A stretch of DNA of 64,000 nt from Ruminococcaceae bacterium FB2012. GTDB lineage: Bacteria; Bacillota; Clostridia; Oscillospirales; Ruminococcaceae. The DNA is taken from NCBI GenBank assembly GCA_900104495.1, contig FMXS01000005.1:236645-300644 (forward strand), read 5' to 3'. The notes under the pieces are model-generated. The model did no database searches and was not told the DNA's origin. It saw only the letters and a list, made by a program, of their open reading frames with translations. A program made the translations under genes and the position numbers. Positions 37,982-45,867 of this stretch are shown one piece after another (the stretch's first letter is position 1; every line of letters starts with the position of its first letter).

Positions 37982-38797
37982 TCATTTTACCGAGCATCTG
38001 GAAATGGTGATGTTATCCTTGTGGCCCAGGAAGGTCTCCACGTTCTCGGCAAAAAGCTCCTCGCTGTCGGTGCAGTAGAGGGTGAGCTTTCCCTTTTCCT
38101 CACGGTCCGCCGCCTGTCCGCTTGTGATAAGTGTCCGCTCGGCGTACTTGGCGATCTCCGCCCCGGAGGAAATGAGCTTTACATTTCCCCCCATGACCTC
38201 GCTGATGACTCCTTCCAGATGCGGATAGTGGGTGCATCCGAGGATAAGGGTGTCAACTCCCTCACGCTTCATTCCTTCAAGGTATTCCTCCGCTATCAGC
38301 CTTGCCACCTTGTCGTTTTTGTCGGTGTAGCCGTTCTCCACCAGCGGCACGAACATAGGGCAGGCTTTGGAGAACACCTTGATGTCGCTTCTTATCTCTC
38401 TTATCGCCTTGCCGTAAACTCCCGAGCGTATGGTGGCGGGAGTCCCGATAACGCCGATGCGTCCGTTTTGCGTAGCGGCGCAGGCGGCAGTCACTGTGGG
38501 ATATATCACCCCGCTGTATGCGCTGACCGAACTGTCCTCAAACAGCGGTCTTGACATCAGCACCGAGGAAACGGTCCCGCAGGCGATAAGTATCATTTTC
38601 ACATTGAACCTTTCCAGAAACGAAATGTCTTCCTTGGCGTATTTGGCAATGGTGTCAACGCTCTTGGTCCCGTAGGGGACCCGGGCGGTGTCGCCCAGGT
38701 AGATTATATCCTCGTGGGGCATAAGCCTTGTCAGCTCTTTGACGCAGGTCAGTCCGCCGACGCCGGAGTCAAAGACTCCTATCGCCAGTTCACTCAT
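37982..38797 (-). CDS. murI: Glutamate racemase
   Basis: 271 residues. It makes D-glutamate for peptidoglycan. FDSGVGGLT opens the protein, and the two catalytic cysteines are Cys73 (in LIACGTVSS) and Cys188 (in LGCTHYPHLEG) with His190. The first catalytic loop reads ACGTVSS rather than the usual ACNTAS/ACNTAT; the Asn-to-Gly change next to the catalytic Cys may be lineage-specific. The start overlaps the end of ddl by 8 bp, coupling two cell-wall enzymes. Confidence 0.95.
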   Translation of the reverse strand: MSELAIGVFDSGVGGLTCVKELTRLMPHEDIIYLGDTARVPYGTKSVDTIAKYAKEDISFLERFNVKMILIACGTVSSVLMSRPLFEDSSVSAYSGVIYPTVTAACAATQNGRIGVIGTPATIRSGVYGKAIREIRSDIKVFSKACPMFVPLVENGYTDKNDKVARLIAEEYLEGMKREGVDTLILGCTHYPHLEGVISEVMGGNVKLISSGAEIAKYAERTLITSGQAADREEKGKLTLYCTDSEELFAENVETFLGHKDNITISRCSVK

Positions 38798-39872
38798 AGT
38801 CTACCCCCGCTCTTTCGAGGGCCAGCTTTATCAGTCTGTCCTCCTGCTCCTCAAAGGATATTCCCATATTCTCCATAAGCATCGGGTACATACTGATAGG
38901 AGTATGTCCCGGCATGGTGTTTATCTCATTGATTATCACGCTTCCGTCCTCCGCAAGGAAGAAGTCCACTCTTGCAAGACCTTCGCAGCCCAGAGCGTGA
39001 TAGCCCTTGACGGCTGTCTCGCGGATCTCCGCCCGCTTATCCTCGGGCAGATCCGCGGGGATAACGGTCTGTGAGCCCATATCGTTATACTTTGCGTCAT
39101 AGTCGTAGAAGTCGCAGGCGGACTTGATCTCGCCCACGTTTGAAGCGAAGGGCTTGCTGTTGCCCATAACGGCGCACTCTATCTCTCTGCCCGCAATTGC
39201 CTGTTCAACGATGACCTTCTTATCGTGGACGAAAGCCTGCATAATGCCCTTCTCCAGCTCTGCCCTGTTTCTGACTTTGGAAACTCCCACGGAAGAGCCG
39301 CAGCAGCAGGGCTTTACGAACATGGGATAGGAGAGCTTCTGCTCCATTTCATCGCACTTGGCGGAGAGCTTCTCGTCCACCTCGCTGCGGAGTATCCTCA
39401 CCCATTTAGCGGTCCTGATGCCCGAGGCTTCAAGTATAGTATGCGTCGTATCCTTATCCATACACATTGCGGAGGAAATAACGTCGCAGCCCACATAAGG
39501 CATTCCCGCCAGTTCCAGCAGGCCTTGTATGGTGCCGTCCTCGCCGTTCTTGCCGTGGAGCACGGGGAACACGCAGTCAACTTTGAGGCTCACGGCCTCG
39601 CCGTCTCTCTCGAACACGATAAAGCCCTTGTGTATCGGGTCGGGGCTGAGGATGCAGGGGGCGTTGTCGGGATGCTTTTCCCACTCCCCCGTACCGATAA
39701 GCCCGATGTCACCGATGAATCTGAACCAGTGTCCCTTCTTGGTGATGCCCACGGTCACCACGTCGTATTTATCGCGGGGGATGCTGTCGATAACGTGCAT
39801 CGCGGATATCCGCGAGATGTCATGCTCGTTGGACTTCCCCCCGAAGATAACAGCTACTTTCAGCTTTGCCAT
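38790..39872 (-). CDS. ddl: D-alanine--D-alanine ligase
   Basis: 360 residues, ATP-grasp family. It joins two D-alanines for the peptidoglycan stem. Motifs are AVIFGGKSNEHDISRISA at the N-terminus with the conserved Glu, VLHGKNGEDGTIQG, FVKPCCCGSSVGV in the ATP-binding loop, and VIINEINTMPG with metal-binding Glu/Asn near the C-terminus. It heads the minus-strand operon to argS. Whether it makes D-Ala-D-Ala or D-Ala-D-Ser/Lac is not certain. The KPCCCGSS loop has three consecutive Cys, which is unusual. Confidence 0.95.
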   Translation of the reverse strand: MAKLKVAVIFGGKSNEHDISRISAMHVIDSIPRDKYDVVTVGITKKGHWFRFIGDIGLIGTGEWEKHPDNAPCILSPDPIHKGFIVFERDGEAVSLKVDCVFPVLHGKNGEDGTIQGLLELAGMPYVGCDVISSAMCMDKDTTHTILEASGIRTAKWVRILRSEVDEKLSAKCDEMEQKLSYPMFVKPCCCGSSVGVSKVRNRAELEKGIMQAFVHDKKVIVEQAIAGREIECAVMGNSKPFASNVGEIKSACDFYDYDAKYNDMGSQTVIPADLPEDKRAEIRETAVKGYHALGCEGLARVDFFLAEDGSVIINEINTMPGHTPISMYPMLMENMGISFEEQEDRLIKLALERAGVDYE

Positions 39873-39925
39873 ATTGATACATCGCCCTTCGTCAAATTAA
39901 TCGTATGCGCTTGTCAATGCATTAT

Positions 39926-39954
39926 ATTATATCATAAACCGCACTGCAATGCAA
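39926..39954 (-). promoter_or_regulatory. Promoter of the ddl operon
   Basis: Minus-strand -35 TTGCAT (39949-39954), -10 TATAAT (39926-39931), 17-bp spacer, 54 bp upstream of the start. Confidence 0.8.
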
Positions 39955-39970
39955 GCAAAATCTGCTCTCT

Positions 39971-40666
39971 TTACTTAATATACATTATATTGCTGAAAAA
40001 TGTTCCGAATGTATTTATATATTTCAGATAGTCGTCCCAGTCGATGAAGTATTTCTCTCCCCAGGAGGAGACTTCAAGCAGGACTCTTTCCTCCGTTTCG
40101 ATAAGCCCCGTGACCGTCATGTAGTGGTCACGGACCTTTCCGCTTCGCCAGCCCGGGAGGATAAAGCCTCCCTGTCCGTCACGGGTAAGGAGGGTGATGC
40201 CCGTCCTGTTTCGCTTCCCGAAGAGAAGCTGCGGCCCCGCCGACAGCGTCACGGGAATATCCCGCTCCAGCATATCGCGGATGCGCGGGAGTATCTTCCG
40301 CTTGGAGAAGCACCACCGCGCCTTGTGGGGCGCTCCCAGCTTTTTCAGCCGTGACCGCATCCCCAGGGCCATGCTTATCCCGTTGACCCCCAGCCGCCGC
40401 CGGACTTTCAGCCGTCCGCCGGATATGCTCCGGACGTATTCTTTGTATTCCTCAAGGCCGGGCCTTGTGCGTCCGCTTTTGTAAAGCAGGATGTCCGCGC
40501 AGGAGATGAGCCCGCAGCCCAGCGGGGAGATGTAACCGTCCCCGGAGCCGAACCAGCCTTGATTTCCCCCGTAGGACAAGCCGTCATCGGTGGAATCCGG
40601 CTTCCAGACCTCACCGCAGTCCACACGGACGTATTCACCCGCAAGACCCGTTCTCTTTTCGGTCAT
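39971..40666 (-). CDS. Putative papain-like (C39-type) cysteine peptidase
   Basis: 231 residues, not a named family. The order of motifs fits a C39/papain-like fold: a Gln in GNQGWFGSGDGY (oxyanion hole), the candidate nucleophile Cys in LGCGLISCADILLY, a His in DHYMTVTGLIE and an acidic residue after SSWGEKYFIDW. No signal peptide is seen, so it would act inside or be exported otherwise. It starts inside the end of the HisA gene (ATGA overlap) and ends the operon of the transglutaminase-like lipoprotein. The assignment rests on motif order only. Confidence 0.6.
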   Translation of the reverse strand: MTEKRTGLAGEYVRVDCGEVWKPDSTDDGLSYGGNQGWFGSGDGYISPLGCGLISCADILLYKSGRTRPGLEEYKEYVRSISGGRLKVRRRLGVNGISMALGMRSRLKKLGAPHKARWCFSKRKILPRIRDMLERDIPVTLSAGPQLLFGKRNRTGITLLTRDGQGGFILPGWRSGKVRDHYMTVTGLIETEERVLLEVSSWGEKYFIDWDDYLKYINTFGTFFSNIMYIK

Positions 40667-41448
40667 CCGTTTTTCTCCTCCGCGTAGCGGACCACTTCTT
40701 CAAAGGGCATGGTCCCGCCGAAAATATCCAGCGCCGAACCCACGGTGAAATCCACTCTGCCCCGGCCGTATTCGTACAGCCGGTCCAGGTCGTCAAAGGA
40801 GGAGATACCTCCCGCGTAGGTGGAGGGGAACACAAATCCCCCAAGGGTCTTAGCCACGGCAGGCTCGATGCCGCACTGGCGGCCCTCCACGTCCACGGCG
40901 TGGACCAGCAGCTCCGAGCAGAACTCGGAGAAAAAGGCCAAAGTGTCGGAGTTGAACTCCGTGTCCGTGTATTTCTGCCAGCGGTCGGTGACGATGTAAT
41001 ACCCGCCCTCTTCCTGTCGGTAGCGGCAGCTGAGGTCCAGGACTATCCTTTCTCTGCCCACGGTCTGCACCAGCTTTTTCAGATTCTCCGTCATCACTCG
41101 GCCGTTTCTGAACACATAGCTTGTGACGATAACGTGGGAAGCCCCCATATCAAGGAACCGTCCGGCGTTGTCGGCAGTGATGCCGCCGCCTATCTGAAAG
41201 CCTCCCGGGAAGGCATCCAGCGCCGACCGCGCCTGTTCGCAGTCGGCTTCGTATTCGGGAGTGCCCGAGGGGTCCAGCAGGATGATATGCCCGCCGGAGA
41301 GCCTGCAGCTGCGGTAAAGCTCACCGTAGTAAGCCCCACACTTCTTCGAGACGAAGTTTTCTTCCGCAAAGCCGCCGTCCCTCAGTGAGCCGCCGACTAT
41401 CTGCTTCACGCTTCCGCCGTGTATGTCTATGCAAGGTCTGAATCTCAT
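40663..41448 (-). CDS. hisA: Phosphoribosylformimino-AICAR ribotide isomerase, eukaryotic (HIS6) type
   Basis: 261 residues, a (beta/alpha)8 barrel for the fourth step of histidine synthesis. The sequence resembles the fungal/plant HIS6 group rather than usual bacterial HisA: FRPCIDIHGGSVKQIVGGSL at the N-terminus with the catalytic Asp, LDPSGTPEYEADCEQA, GFQIGGGITADNA and VDFTVGSALDIFGG at the phosphate-binding C-terminus. It is not in a his operon; it sits between a lipoprotein and a cysteine peptidase-like gene, with ATGA overlaps on both sides. It may be a moonlighting or transferred gene. Confidence 0.9.
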   Translation of the reverse strand: MRFRPCIDIHGGSVKQIVGGSLRDGGFAEENFVSKKCGAYYGELYRSCRLSGGHIILLDPSGTPEYEADCEQARSALDAFPGGFQIGGGITADNAGRFLDMGASHVIVTSYVFRNGRVMTENLKKLVQTVGRERIVLDLSCRYRQEEGGYYIVTDRWQKYTDTEFNSDTLAFFSEFCSELLVHAVDVEGRQCGIEPAVAKTLGGFVFPSTYAGGISSFDDLDRLYEYGRGRVDFTVGSALDIFGGTMPFEEVVRYAEEKNG

Positions 41449-42746
41449 TGCTCCGTTTTCTCCTCAGTCTCGGATACCGAGCTTGTACTGTCGCTTTCGC
41501 TGCTGCTGTCGTTTTCCTTTTCGGAGTCCTTTGCTTCTTCCGAGGACGGCTCTTCCTTTTTGGAGGAAGAGCTCTCCGCAGCACTGCTGCTTTCTTTACT
41601 GCTTTCCTTGCTGCTCTCGCTGTCGGAGCTGCTTTCGCTGTCGGAGCTTTCCTCCTCGCTGCTGCTGTCCTCTTCGGGACGTTCCTCGTCCTTGATAGTT
41701 CTGAACAGCACCATCGCCGCAGTACCGTTGTCCGTATCTTCGGTAAAGGTCTCCAGATACCAGCAGTCGTTCTCGATGAACAGCTTCTTTATCTCTTCCA
41801 TTGCTTCTGAATTCTCAAAAGAGGGGTCGCTGACGTCAAGATAATACTGGTCGGGGATGAACACCAGCTCACCTATGCCGTTCTGCTTGTTCAGCCAGAA
41901 CAGCTGCTCCACGTTGTAGAGGCTCACGGCGTAGTAGGGATCGGAACCCATTTTCATTTTCATGTAGGAATACTTAGTGCCGTTGGCAGCGGGATATTCG
42001 GGCTCGTCCCAGACGTGGTTGCTCTGCTTCATGAACTCGGAGGTGCAGTTGAAGAACTTGTGCTTCAGCTTCAGATCTCCGTCGTCGTAGTGGTTGCGGT
42101 CCCAGGTGATGTCCACGCAGTACCAGTCCTGTCCCAGCTTGACCTGGTTCCACATATGGGGATCGCCGTCTTCGCGCTCGCCCTCCACGGTCATGCTCTC
42201 GATGCCCATAAGCTGGGTCAGCAGGTTGAAGGTCAAAGCGTAGCCCGAGCAGATAGCCTTCTTGTTTATCAGAGCGCCGTAGGGCGTCTCGCTGTCCTTG
42301 CCGTGGTCGGCAAGGGCGTCAAGCTCATCGTTGTCGTATTCGATCTCCGCGATCATCTTGTCGTGGATCGCCAGCTCCTTTTCTGCTTTGGTCATATTGC
42401 TGCCGTCGCAGTCCTTGATGAAATCCAGGGCGGCTTCAAGGATAGCGTCCTGGGTCGGGTCAAGAGCGGAAAGGTCCCCGGACTTGTGAGCCTCGATTAT
42501 CGGCACGATGTCATAGCAGCTGCCGGGTATCATCTGATACTCGCTGTTTTTTTTCTTCTTTTTGGTAGTAGTCGTTTTTTTCGTGGTAACGGCAGTCGTC
42601 GTGGATGCCGTGGTCACGGAGGCAGTAGTCACCGTCTCCGCAGCGGAGGACAGGTTGTCTATACGGCTGAGAGTGTTCTCGTTCCCGCAGGCACAGAGCA
42701 TAGCCGCCGCAAGCAAAACGCATACTGCTTTGATTTTTGATATCAT
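41445..42746 (-). CDS. Lipoprotein with transglutaminase-like domain and Ser/Glu-rich tail
   Basis: 433 residues. The lipobox is LCAC (Cys20), followed by Thr/Lys linker (TTAVTTKKTTTTKKKKK). The transglutaminase-like fold has its triad in NKKAICSGYALTFNLL (Cys), DPHMWNQVKLG (His) and CVDITWD (Asp), residues about 120-230. About 70 residues at the C-terminus are almost only Ser, Glu, Asp and Lys and should be disordered. Homologues are often cell-wall-associated peptidases or crosslinking enzymes. GGAG precedes the ATG. A strong promoter opens this three-gene operon. Confidence 0.9.
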   Translation of the reverse strand: MISKIKAVCVLLAAAMLCACGNENTLSRIDNLSSAAETVTTASVTTASTTTAVTTKKTTTTKKKKKNSEYQMIPGSCYDIVPIIEAHKSGDLSALDPTQDAILEAALDFIKDCDGSNMTKAEKELAIHDKMIAEIEYDNDELDALADHGKDSETPYGALINKKAICSGYALTFNLLTQLMGIESMTVEGEREDGDPHMWNQVKLGQDWYCVDITWDRNHYDDGDLKLKHKFFNCTSEFMKQSNHVWDEPEYPAANGTKYSYMKMKMGSDPYYAVSLYNVEQLFWLNKQNGIGELVFIPDQYYLDVSDPSFENSEAMEEIKKLFIENDCWYLETFTEDTDNGTAAMVLFRTIKDEERPEEDSSSEEESSDSESSSDSESSKESSKESSSAAESSSSKKEEPSSEEAKDSEKENDSSSESDSTSSVSETEEKTEQ

Positions 42747-42784
42747 TTCAAAGAACTCCTTAGCTTAAAAAATCACCACCCTTT

Positions 42785-42813
42785 ATTATACCTTATTAAA
42801 GGAGATATGTCAA
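42785..42813 (-). promoter_or_regulatory. Promoter of the transglutaminase-lipoprotein operon
   Basis: Minus-strand -35 TTGACA (42808-42813), -10 TATAAT (42785-42790), 17-bp spacer, perfect hexamers. Confidence 0.9.
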
Positions 42814-42830
42814 TCCAAAATTTTGCAGAG

Positions 42831-42849
42831 CCCTTTTCTTTCAAAAGGG
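42831..42849. repeat. Hairpin upstream of the tandem repeats
   Basis: CCCTTTT-N5-AAAAGGG forms a 7-bp stem just upstream of the promoter on the minus strand and adjoining the tandem repeat array. Confidence 0.55.
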
Positions 42850-42937
42850 GGGTGTATCAGCTATGCAAAGTGGGTATATCAGCTATGCAAAATGGGTGTA
42901 TCAACTATGCAAAATGGGTGTATCAGCTATGCAGACT
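42850..42937. repeat. Four-copy 22-bp tandem repeat
   Basis: Exact 22-bp periodicity: units at 42850-42871, 42872-42893, 42894-42915 and 42916-42937. All share GGGTGTATCA and CTATGCA with 1-4 differences each. There are no spacers between units. No ORF or ribosome binding site uses them. Confidence 0.9.
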
Positions 42938-42944
42938 CCTCAGC

Positions 42945-42966
42945 AAACCGCGCTGATACGCGGTTT
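42945..42966. repeat. Hairpin AAACCGCG/CGCGGTTT
   Basis: An 8-bp perfect stem with a 6-base loop directly follows the tandem array. Confidence 0.65.
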
Positions 42967-42985
42967 GAAAGGCCCCAAAATCCTC

Positions 42986-43009
42986 AGTACTATTAGTACT
43001 GTAAGTACT
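42986..43009. repeat. Three AGTACT sites at 9-bp intervals
   Basis: The self-complementary hexamer AGTACT starts at 42986, 42995 and 43004, a precise 9-bp period, between two flanking hairpins. Confidence 0.7.
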
Positions 43010-43020
43010 GCTAAAGCAAT

Positions 43021-43052
43021 GCCCGTTTGCTTTTGGGGCAAACGGGCTTGTT
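43021..43052. terminator. Terminator-like hairpin with alternative pairing
   Basis: A 9-bp stem GCCCGTTTG/CAAACGGGC (43021-43029, 43039-43047) is followed by TTGTTGTTAT. Its loop TTTTGGGGC can alternatively pair with GCCCCAAAA at 42972-42980. It probably ends the 45.6-43.1 kb operon despite a poor minus-strand T-run. Confidence 0.65.
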
Positions 43053-43067
43053 GTTATTTATAGGCCT

Positions 43068-43439
43068 TTAAAGGATATCCGTTTTCTGTTCTCTTTCTTC
43101 GGTGACGAAGAAGAACAGCGCCGCCAGGAGCATAAGGGCTCCCGCTATGGGGTAGACTTTCACAAGGACATTGGTGCTGCCGTAGATGCTCACGACTCCT
43201 GCCGCGATGCTCCCTAAAGCAAGAGTGGCGGAGGCGGAGTTGAAGGCGTTCAGAAACTTCCTCCCCGGAGGGAGCTTGCATTTCAGCGCCGCTAAGATCA
43301 GCACCAGTCCCGCCGTGAGGGGGAACAGGAAAGCGTAGATCATCCAGTAGGAATAGACCTCGTGGCTGAATACCTCGTAGATCATCCCGAAGACGGCGCA
43401 GAACAGCGCACCGATAAGCTCTCCCGCCGCGTGGCGCAT
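43068..43439 (-). CDS. Small multi-pass membrane protein
   Basis: 123 residues from ATG 43437-43439; an alternative TTG at 43478 adds 13 residues and has GGAG at a long spacing. Four hydrophobic helices cover most of the length (ELIGALFCAVFGMIYEVFS, YAFLFPLTAGLVLILAAL and two more). The phrase YEVFSHEVYSYWMIYAF is distinctive and, as far as I recall, occurs in unnamed Firmicutes membrane proteins. It is the last gene after the GT2-GtrA and NAGPA-like genes. Function unknown. Confidence 0.72.
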   Translation of the reverse strand: MRHAAGELIGALFCAVFGMIYEVFSHEVYSYWMIYAFLFPLTAGLVLILAALKCKLPPGRKFLNAFNSASATLALGSIAAGVVSIYGSTNVLVKVYPIAGALMLLAALFFFVTEEREQKTDIL

Positions 43440-43458
43440 AAGGCGCCTGCGGCCTTCG

Positions 43459-44544
43459 TCAGTAACCGATGTAAACAATGTCGCTCACGCTCCTTTCCTT
43501 TGTGCCGTGTCCCGTGGTGGTGGGATTGTTGACGACCTCTCCTTGATAGTACATAGTCGAGGAACCGCCGCCGTCAAGATTGTAGGCGGTCTGCACGCCG
43601 AGACTCTTCATAAACGCTGCCAGCTCGCTGAGGGAAAGCCCTTCGCTGGCGGAAGTCCTGCCGTCGGAGACCACAAAGACGTAGTGAAGCTCGTCGATGA
43701 TGCCGACAGCCGTCCTGGGATTTGAAGCCATGGCACGGCCTACCTCGTCGCTTTCGCTTACGGTTATCTCTCCGTCCTCGATAAGTCCGGGACCGAAGCA
43801 GAAGGCCTGCCATACGCCCTCGTTTATCAGCTCCTCGCCGGACTTTTCACCGCTCTTCATTATCTCAAAGTGTCCGTCGGCGTAGATGCAGAGAATGTCG
43901 GTATCGGCGGAAACGGTATCACGGTAAAGCACTCCGTTGCGGATGACGGTGCCTTTCTCCCTTGCGCCGTAGTAGTCGCCGTTTATCGCCAGCAGTGCGT
44001 TGTTCTTTGCCGCCGTTTCCGAAGTGGGAGCGGTGACGTTCCTGCCATAGGTGTCATCGGCAAAGGCAGTCTTGAGGTACTGCGCCGAGCTGAGGCGGAC
44101 ATCGGCCACATAGATAGCCGTGTTGTTCTCATAGTATTCTTTCAGCGTGATGCTGATGTTCTCGTCGGACAGGCTTTCGGAGGTTTTGGTCTCCTTCTCC
44201 GATGAAGTACTTTCGGACTGACTGTCACGGTCGGTCCCGGTATTCCGGGACCGGGAGTCCGACCGTTTGCTCCGACCCGTTTTTGAAACGCTCTCGGAGC
44301 GTTCGGGATTTGCGGAACTATCGGAGCTTCCGACGCTGTCAGCCTGAGAGCTGATGCTTACGGAAGCGGGGGACAGGGGCTTTGTCTCTATGTCCTCAAA
44401 GAGGGAGTAATTCGCCTCTCCCGCTCCGGTCTCCTCCGCTCTCGGGATGACGAAGGTGTCCAGCATCACATAGCCTGTATATCCCACGAGCAGAACCCCG
44501 TAGATAAGCGCAAAGAGAAAGGGCTTCTTCTTTTTGTTCTTCAT
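43459..44544 (-). CDS. Phosphodiester glycosidase (NAGPA) domain surface protein
   Basis: 361 residues. A basic N-terminus and a hydrophobic anchor (FLFALIYGVLLVGYTGYVML) are followed by a Ser/Arg/Lys/Glu linker of about 70 residues, then the NAGPA domain (about 150-361): NALLAINGDYYGAR, FCFGPGLIEDGE, PRTAVGIID and YNLDGGGSSTMYY, the family signature. Related domains cleave N-acetylglucosamine phosphodiesters, and in bacteria they often act on wall polymers. The start overlaps the GT2-GtrA stop (ATGA). It probably lies outside the membrane. Confidence 0.93.
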   Translation of the reverse strand: MKNKKKKPFLFALIYGVLLVGYTGYVMLDTFVIPRAEETGAGEANYSLFEDIETKPLSPASVSISSQADSVGSSDSSANPERSESVSKTGRSKRSDSRSRNTGTDRDSQSESTSSEKETKTSESLSDENISITLKEYYENNTAIYVADVRLSSAQYLKTAFADDTYGRNVTAPTSETAAKNNALLAINGDYYGAREKGTVIRNGVLYRDTVSADTDILCIYADGHFEIMKSGEKSGEELINEGVWQAFCFGPGLIEDGEITVSESDEVGRAMASNPRTAVGIIDELHYVFVVSDGRTSASEGLSLSELAAFMKSLGVQTAYNLDGGGSSTMYYQGEVVNNPTTTGHGTKERSVSDIVYIGY

Positions 44545-45596
44545 CCCGCTTTACCCTCCTTTTTCCTGCCGAAGATGACTGTCCTCTGCACCGCATAGCT
44601 GACAAAGAACATTGCCGTTTCGGTTATCAGCTTGGCCGCATAGCGTCCGAGGGGCGTAAGGTTTATCAGCAGGTTCAGCATCAGCGTGTTGCAGACGAGT
44701 ATGAACAGCGCAAGAGCGAAATACTGCGCCGCAGACTTGCCCGCAGACTTCCTGCTGGCGAATACCAGCCGCCTGTTCAGCTCAAAGTTGACAGCGGCGC
44801 TGAATATCCTTGCCGTGATGTTTGCCGCCGTCACCGAGCCTGTCAGTGCCGAGAACAGGCAGTAGAGCAGATAGTCCAGCACGAAGCAGCTCAAAGACGA
44901 AGCGGAGAATTTCAGTATCTCCCTGTATATCCTCGCAGAGTCGCCCACGGGGCGGAAATGCGAGGAGAAATTGCTGTCGATGTAGATAGTTTCGATAGGC
45001 ACTTCTCTGATGGGAAGCTCCTGCCTTGCGTATTCCATAAGCACGTTCATCTCGTATTCGTAGCGTTCTCCGCTTATCTCGCACATCCGACGGACGTGCC
45101 TGTCGGAGAAGGCTCTGAGCCCCGTCTGTGTGTCGCTTACGTCCACACCCGAGGACATCCGGAAGACCGTCCGTGTCAGCTTGTTGCCCAGAAGGCTCTT
45201 CTTCGGCACCTTGACGTCCTCGCCTTTGAAGCTGCGGCATCCCAGCACCAGAGCCGACAGGCATCTTTCCGCCGTCTCGCAGACCCGTATCGCGTCTGCG
45301 ACGCTGTGCTGACCGTCGGCATCGAGAGTCACCACCGTGTAGGGCGGTTCAAAGCTCCTTGCGATGAACCGCAGACCCGTTTTCAGAGCGGCTCCCTTGC
45401 CCTTGTTTTCCCTGTGGGCCAGCACCGAAGCGTGGAAGGCGCAGCCCTCAAAGACTGCGTCGTACTGTTCGCCGCTGCCGTCATCAACTACCACCGCCGT
45501 AAAGCCCCGGCGCTCCAGCTCCTCCGTGAGCCCGACAAGGCTCTCGGAGGGCATATACGCAGGTATCAGCGCTATCCTTTTGCTGTTGGTTCCCAT
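44541..45596 (-). CDS. Glycosyltransferase family 2 fused to GtrA-type flippase domain
   Basis: 351 residues. The N-terminal about 215 residues are a GT2 domain: ALIPAYMPS, VVDDGSG, ENKGKGAALKTGL, TLDADGQH (metal-binding DxD-like) and DTQTGLRAFS, a pattern of polyprenyl-phosphate sugar transferases. The C-terminal about 125 residues are a GtrA-like four-helix membrane domain (SCFVLDYLLYCLFSAL onward). Together they could make and flip a lipid-linked sugar for cell-surface decoration. AAAGGAG precedes the ATG. It heads a three-gene operon with the NAGPA-like gene. Confidence 0.93.
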   Translation of the reverse strand: MGTNSKRIALIPAYMPSESLVGLTEELERRGFTAVVVDDGSGEQYDAVFEGCAFHASVLAHRENKGKGAALKTGLRFIARSFEPPYTVVTLDADGQHSVADAIRVCETAERCLSALVLGCRSFKGEDVKVPKKSLLGNKLTRTVFRMSSGVDVSDTQTGLRAFSDRHVRRMCEISGERYEYEMNVLMEYARQELPIREVPIETIYIDSNFSSHFRPVGDSARIYREILKFSASSLSCFVLDYLLYCLFSALTGSVTAANITARIFSAAVNFELNRRLVFASRKSAGKSAAQYFALALFILVCNTLMLNLLINLTPLGRYAAKLITETAMFFVSYAVQRTVIFGRKKEGKAG

Positions 45597-45705
45597 ACAG
45601 ATCAGGCTCCTTTCAAATGTCTCGGTCTTGCTTTCTGATCTGATTATAGAACGTGAAATTAAAATTTACTTAAAGAACAGCGGGCGTATTTTCGGAATAT
45701 CCTCA

Positions 45706-45749
45706 CGAAATATATTTCGCAGGATACGAAAACGTAATTATTTTTCGTA
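45706..45749. promoter_or_regulatory. Two palindromes in the divergent gap
   Basis: CGAAATATATTTCG (45706-45719) is a perfect 14-bp palindrome, and TACGAAAA (45725-45732) pairs with TTTTCGTA (45742-45749). They lie between the GT2-GtrA gene and the EAL gene and share the CGAAA half-site, so a common regulator is possible. Confidence 0.5.
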
Positions 45750-45773
45750 TTTGCGAAAATTTTTAAAATACTC

Positions 45774-45802
45774 TTGCAATGGGGGAGAGGATGTGGTATA
45801 AT
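45774..45802 (+). promoter_or_regulatory. Promoter of the EAL-domain gene
   Basis: -35 TTGCAA (45774-45779), -10 TATAAT (45797-45802), 17-bp spacer. The leader has a small hairpin GCCTGC/GCAGGC (45829-45843). Confidence 0.82.
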
Positions 45803-45867
45803 TATATTGATGTACTGTGACAATTTTCGCCTGCGGGGCAGGCGGACAGCAAAGCGTGGTGAGAGGC

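Noticed and set aside
42850..42937. CRISPR array
   Set aside because: Units are directly contiguous with no unique spacers and no cas genes are nearby; it is a simple tandem repeat.
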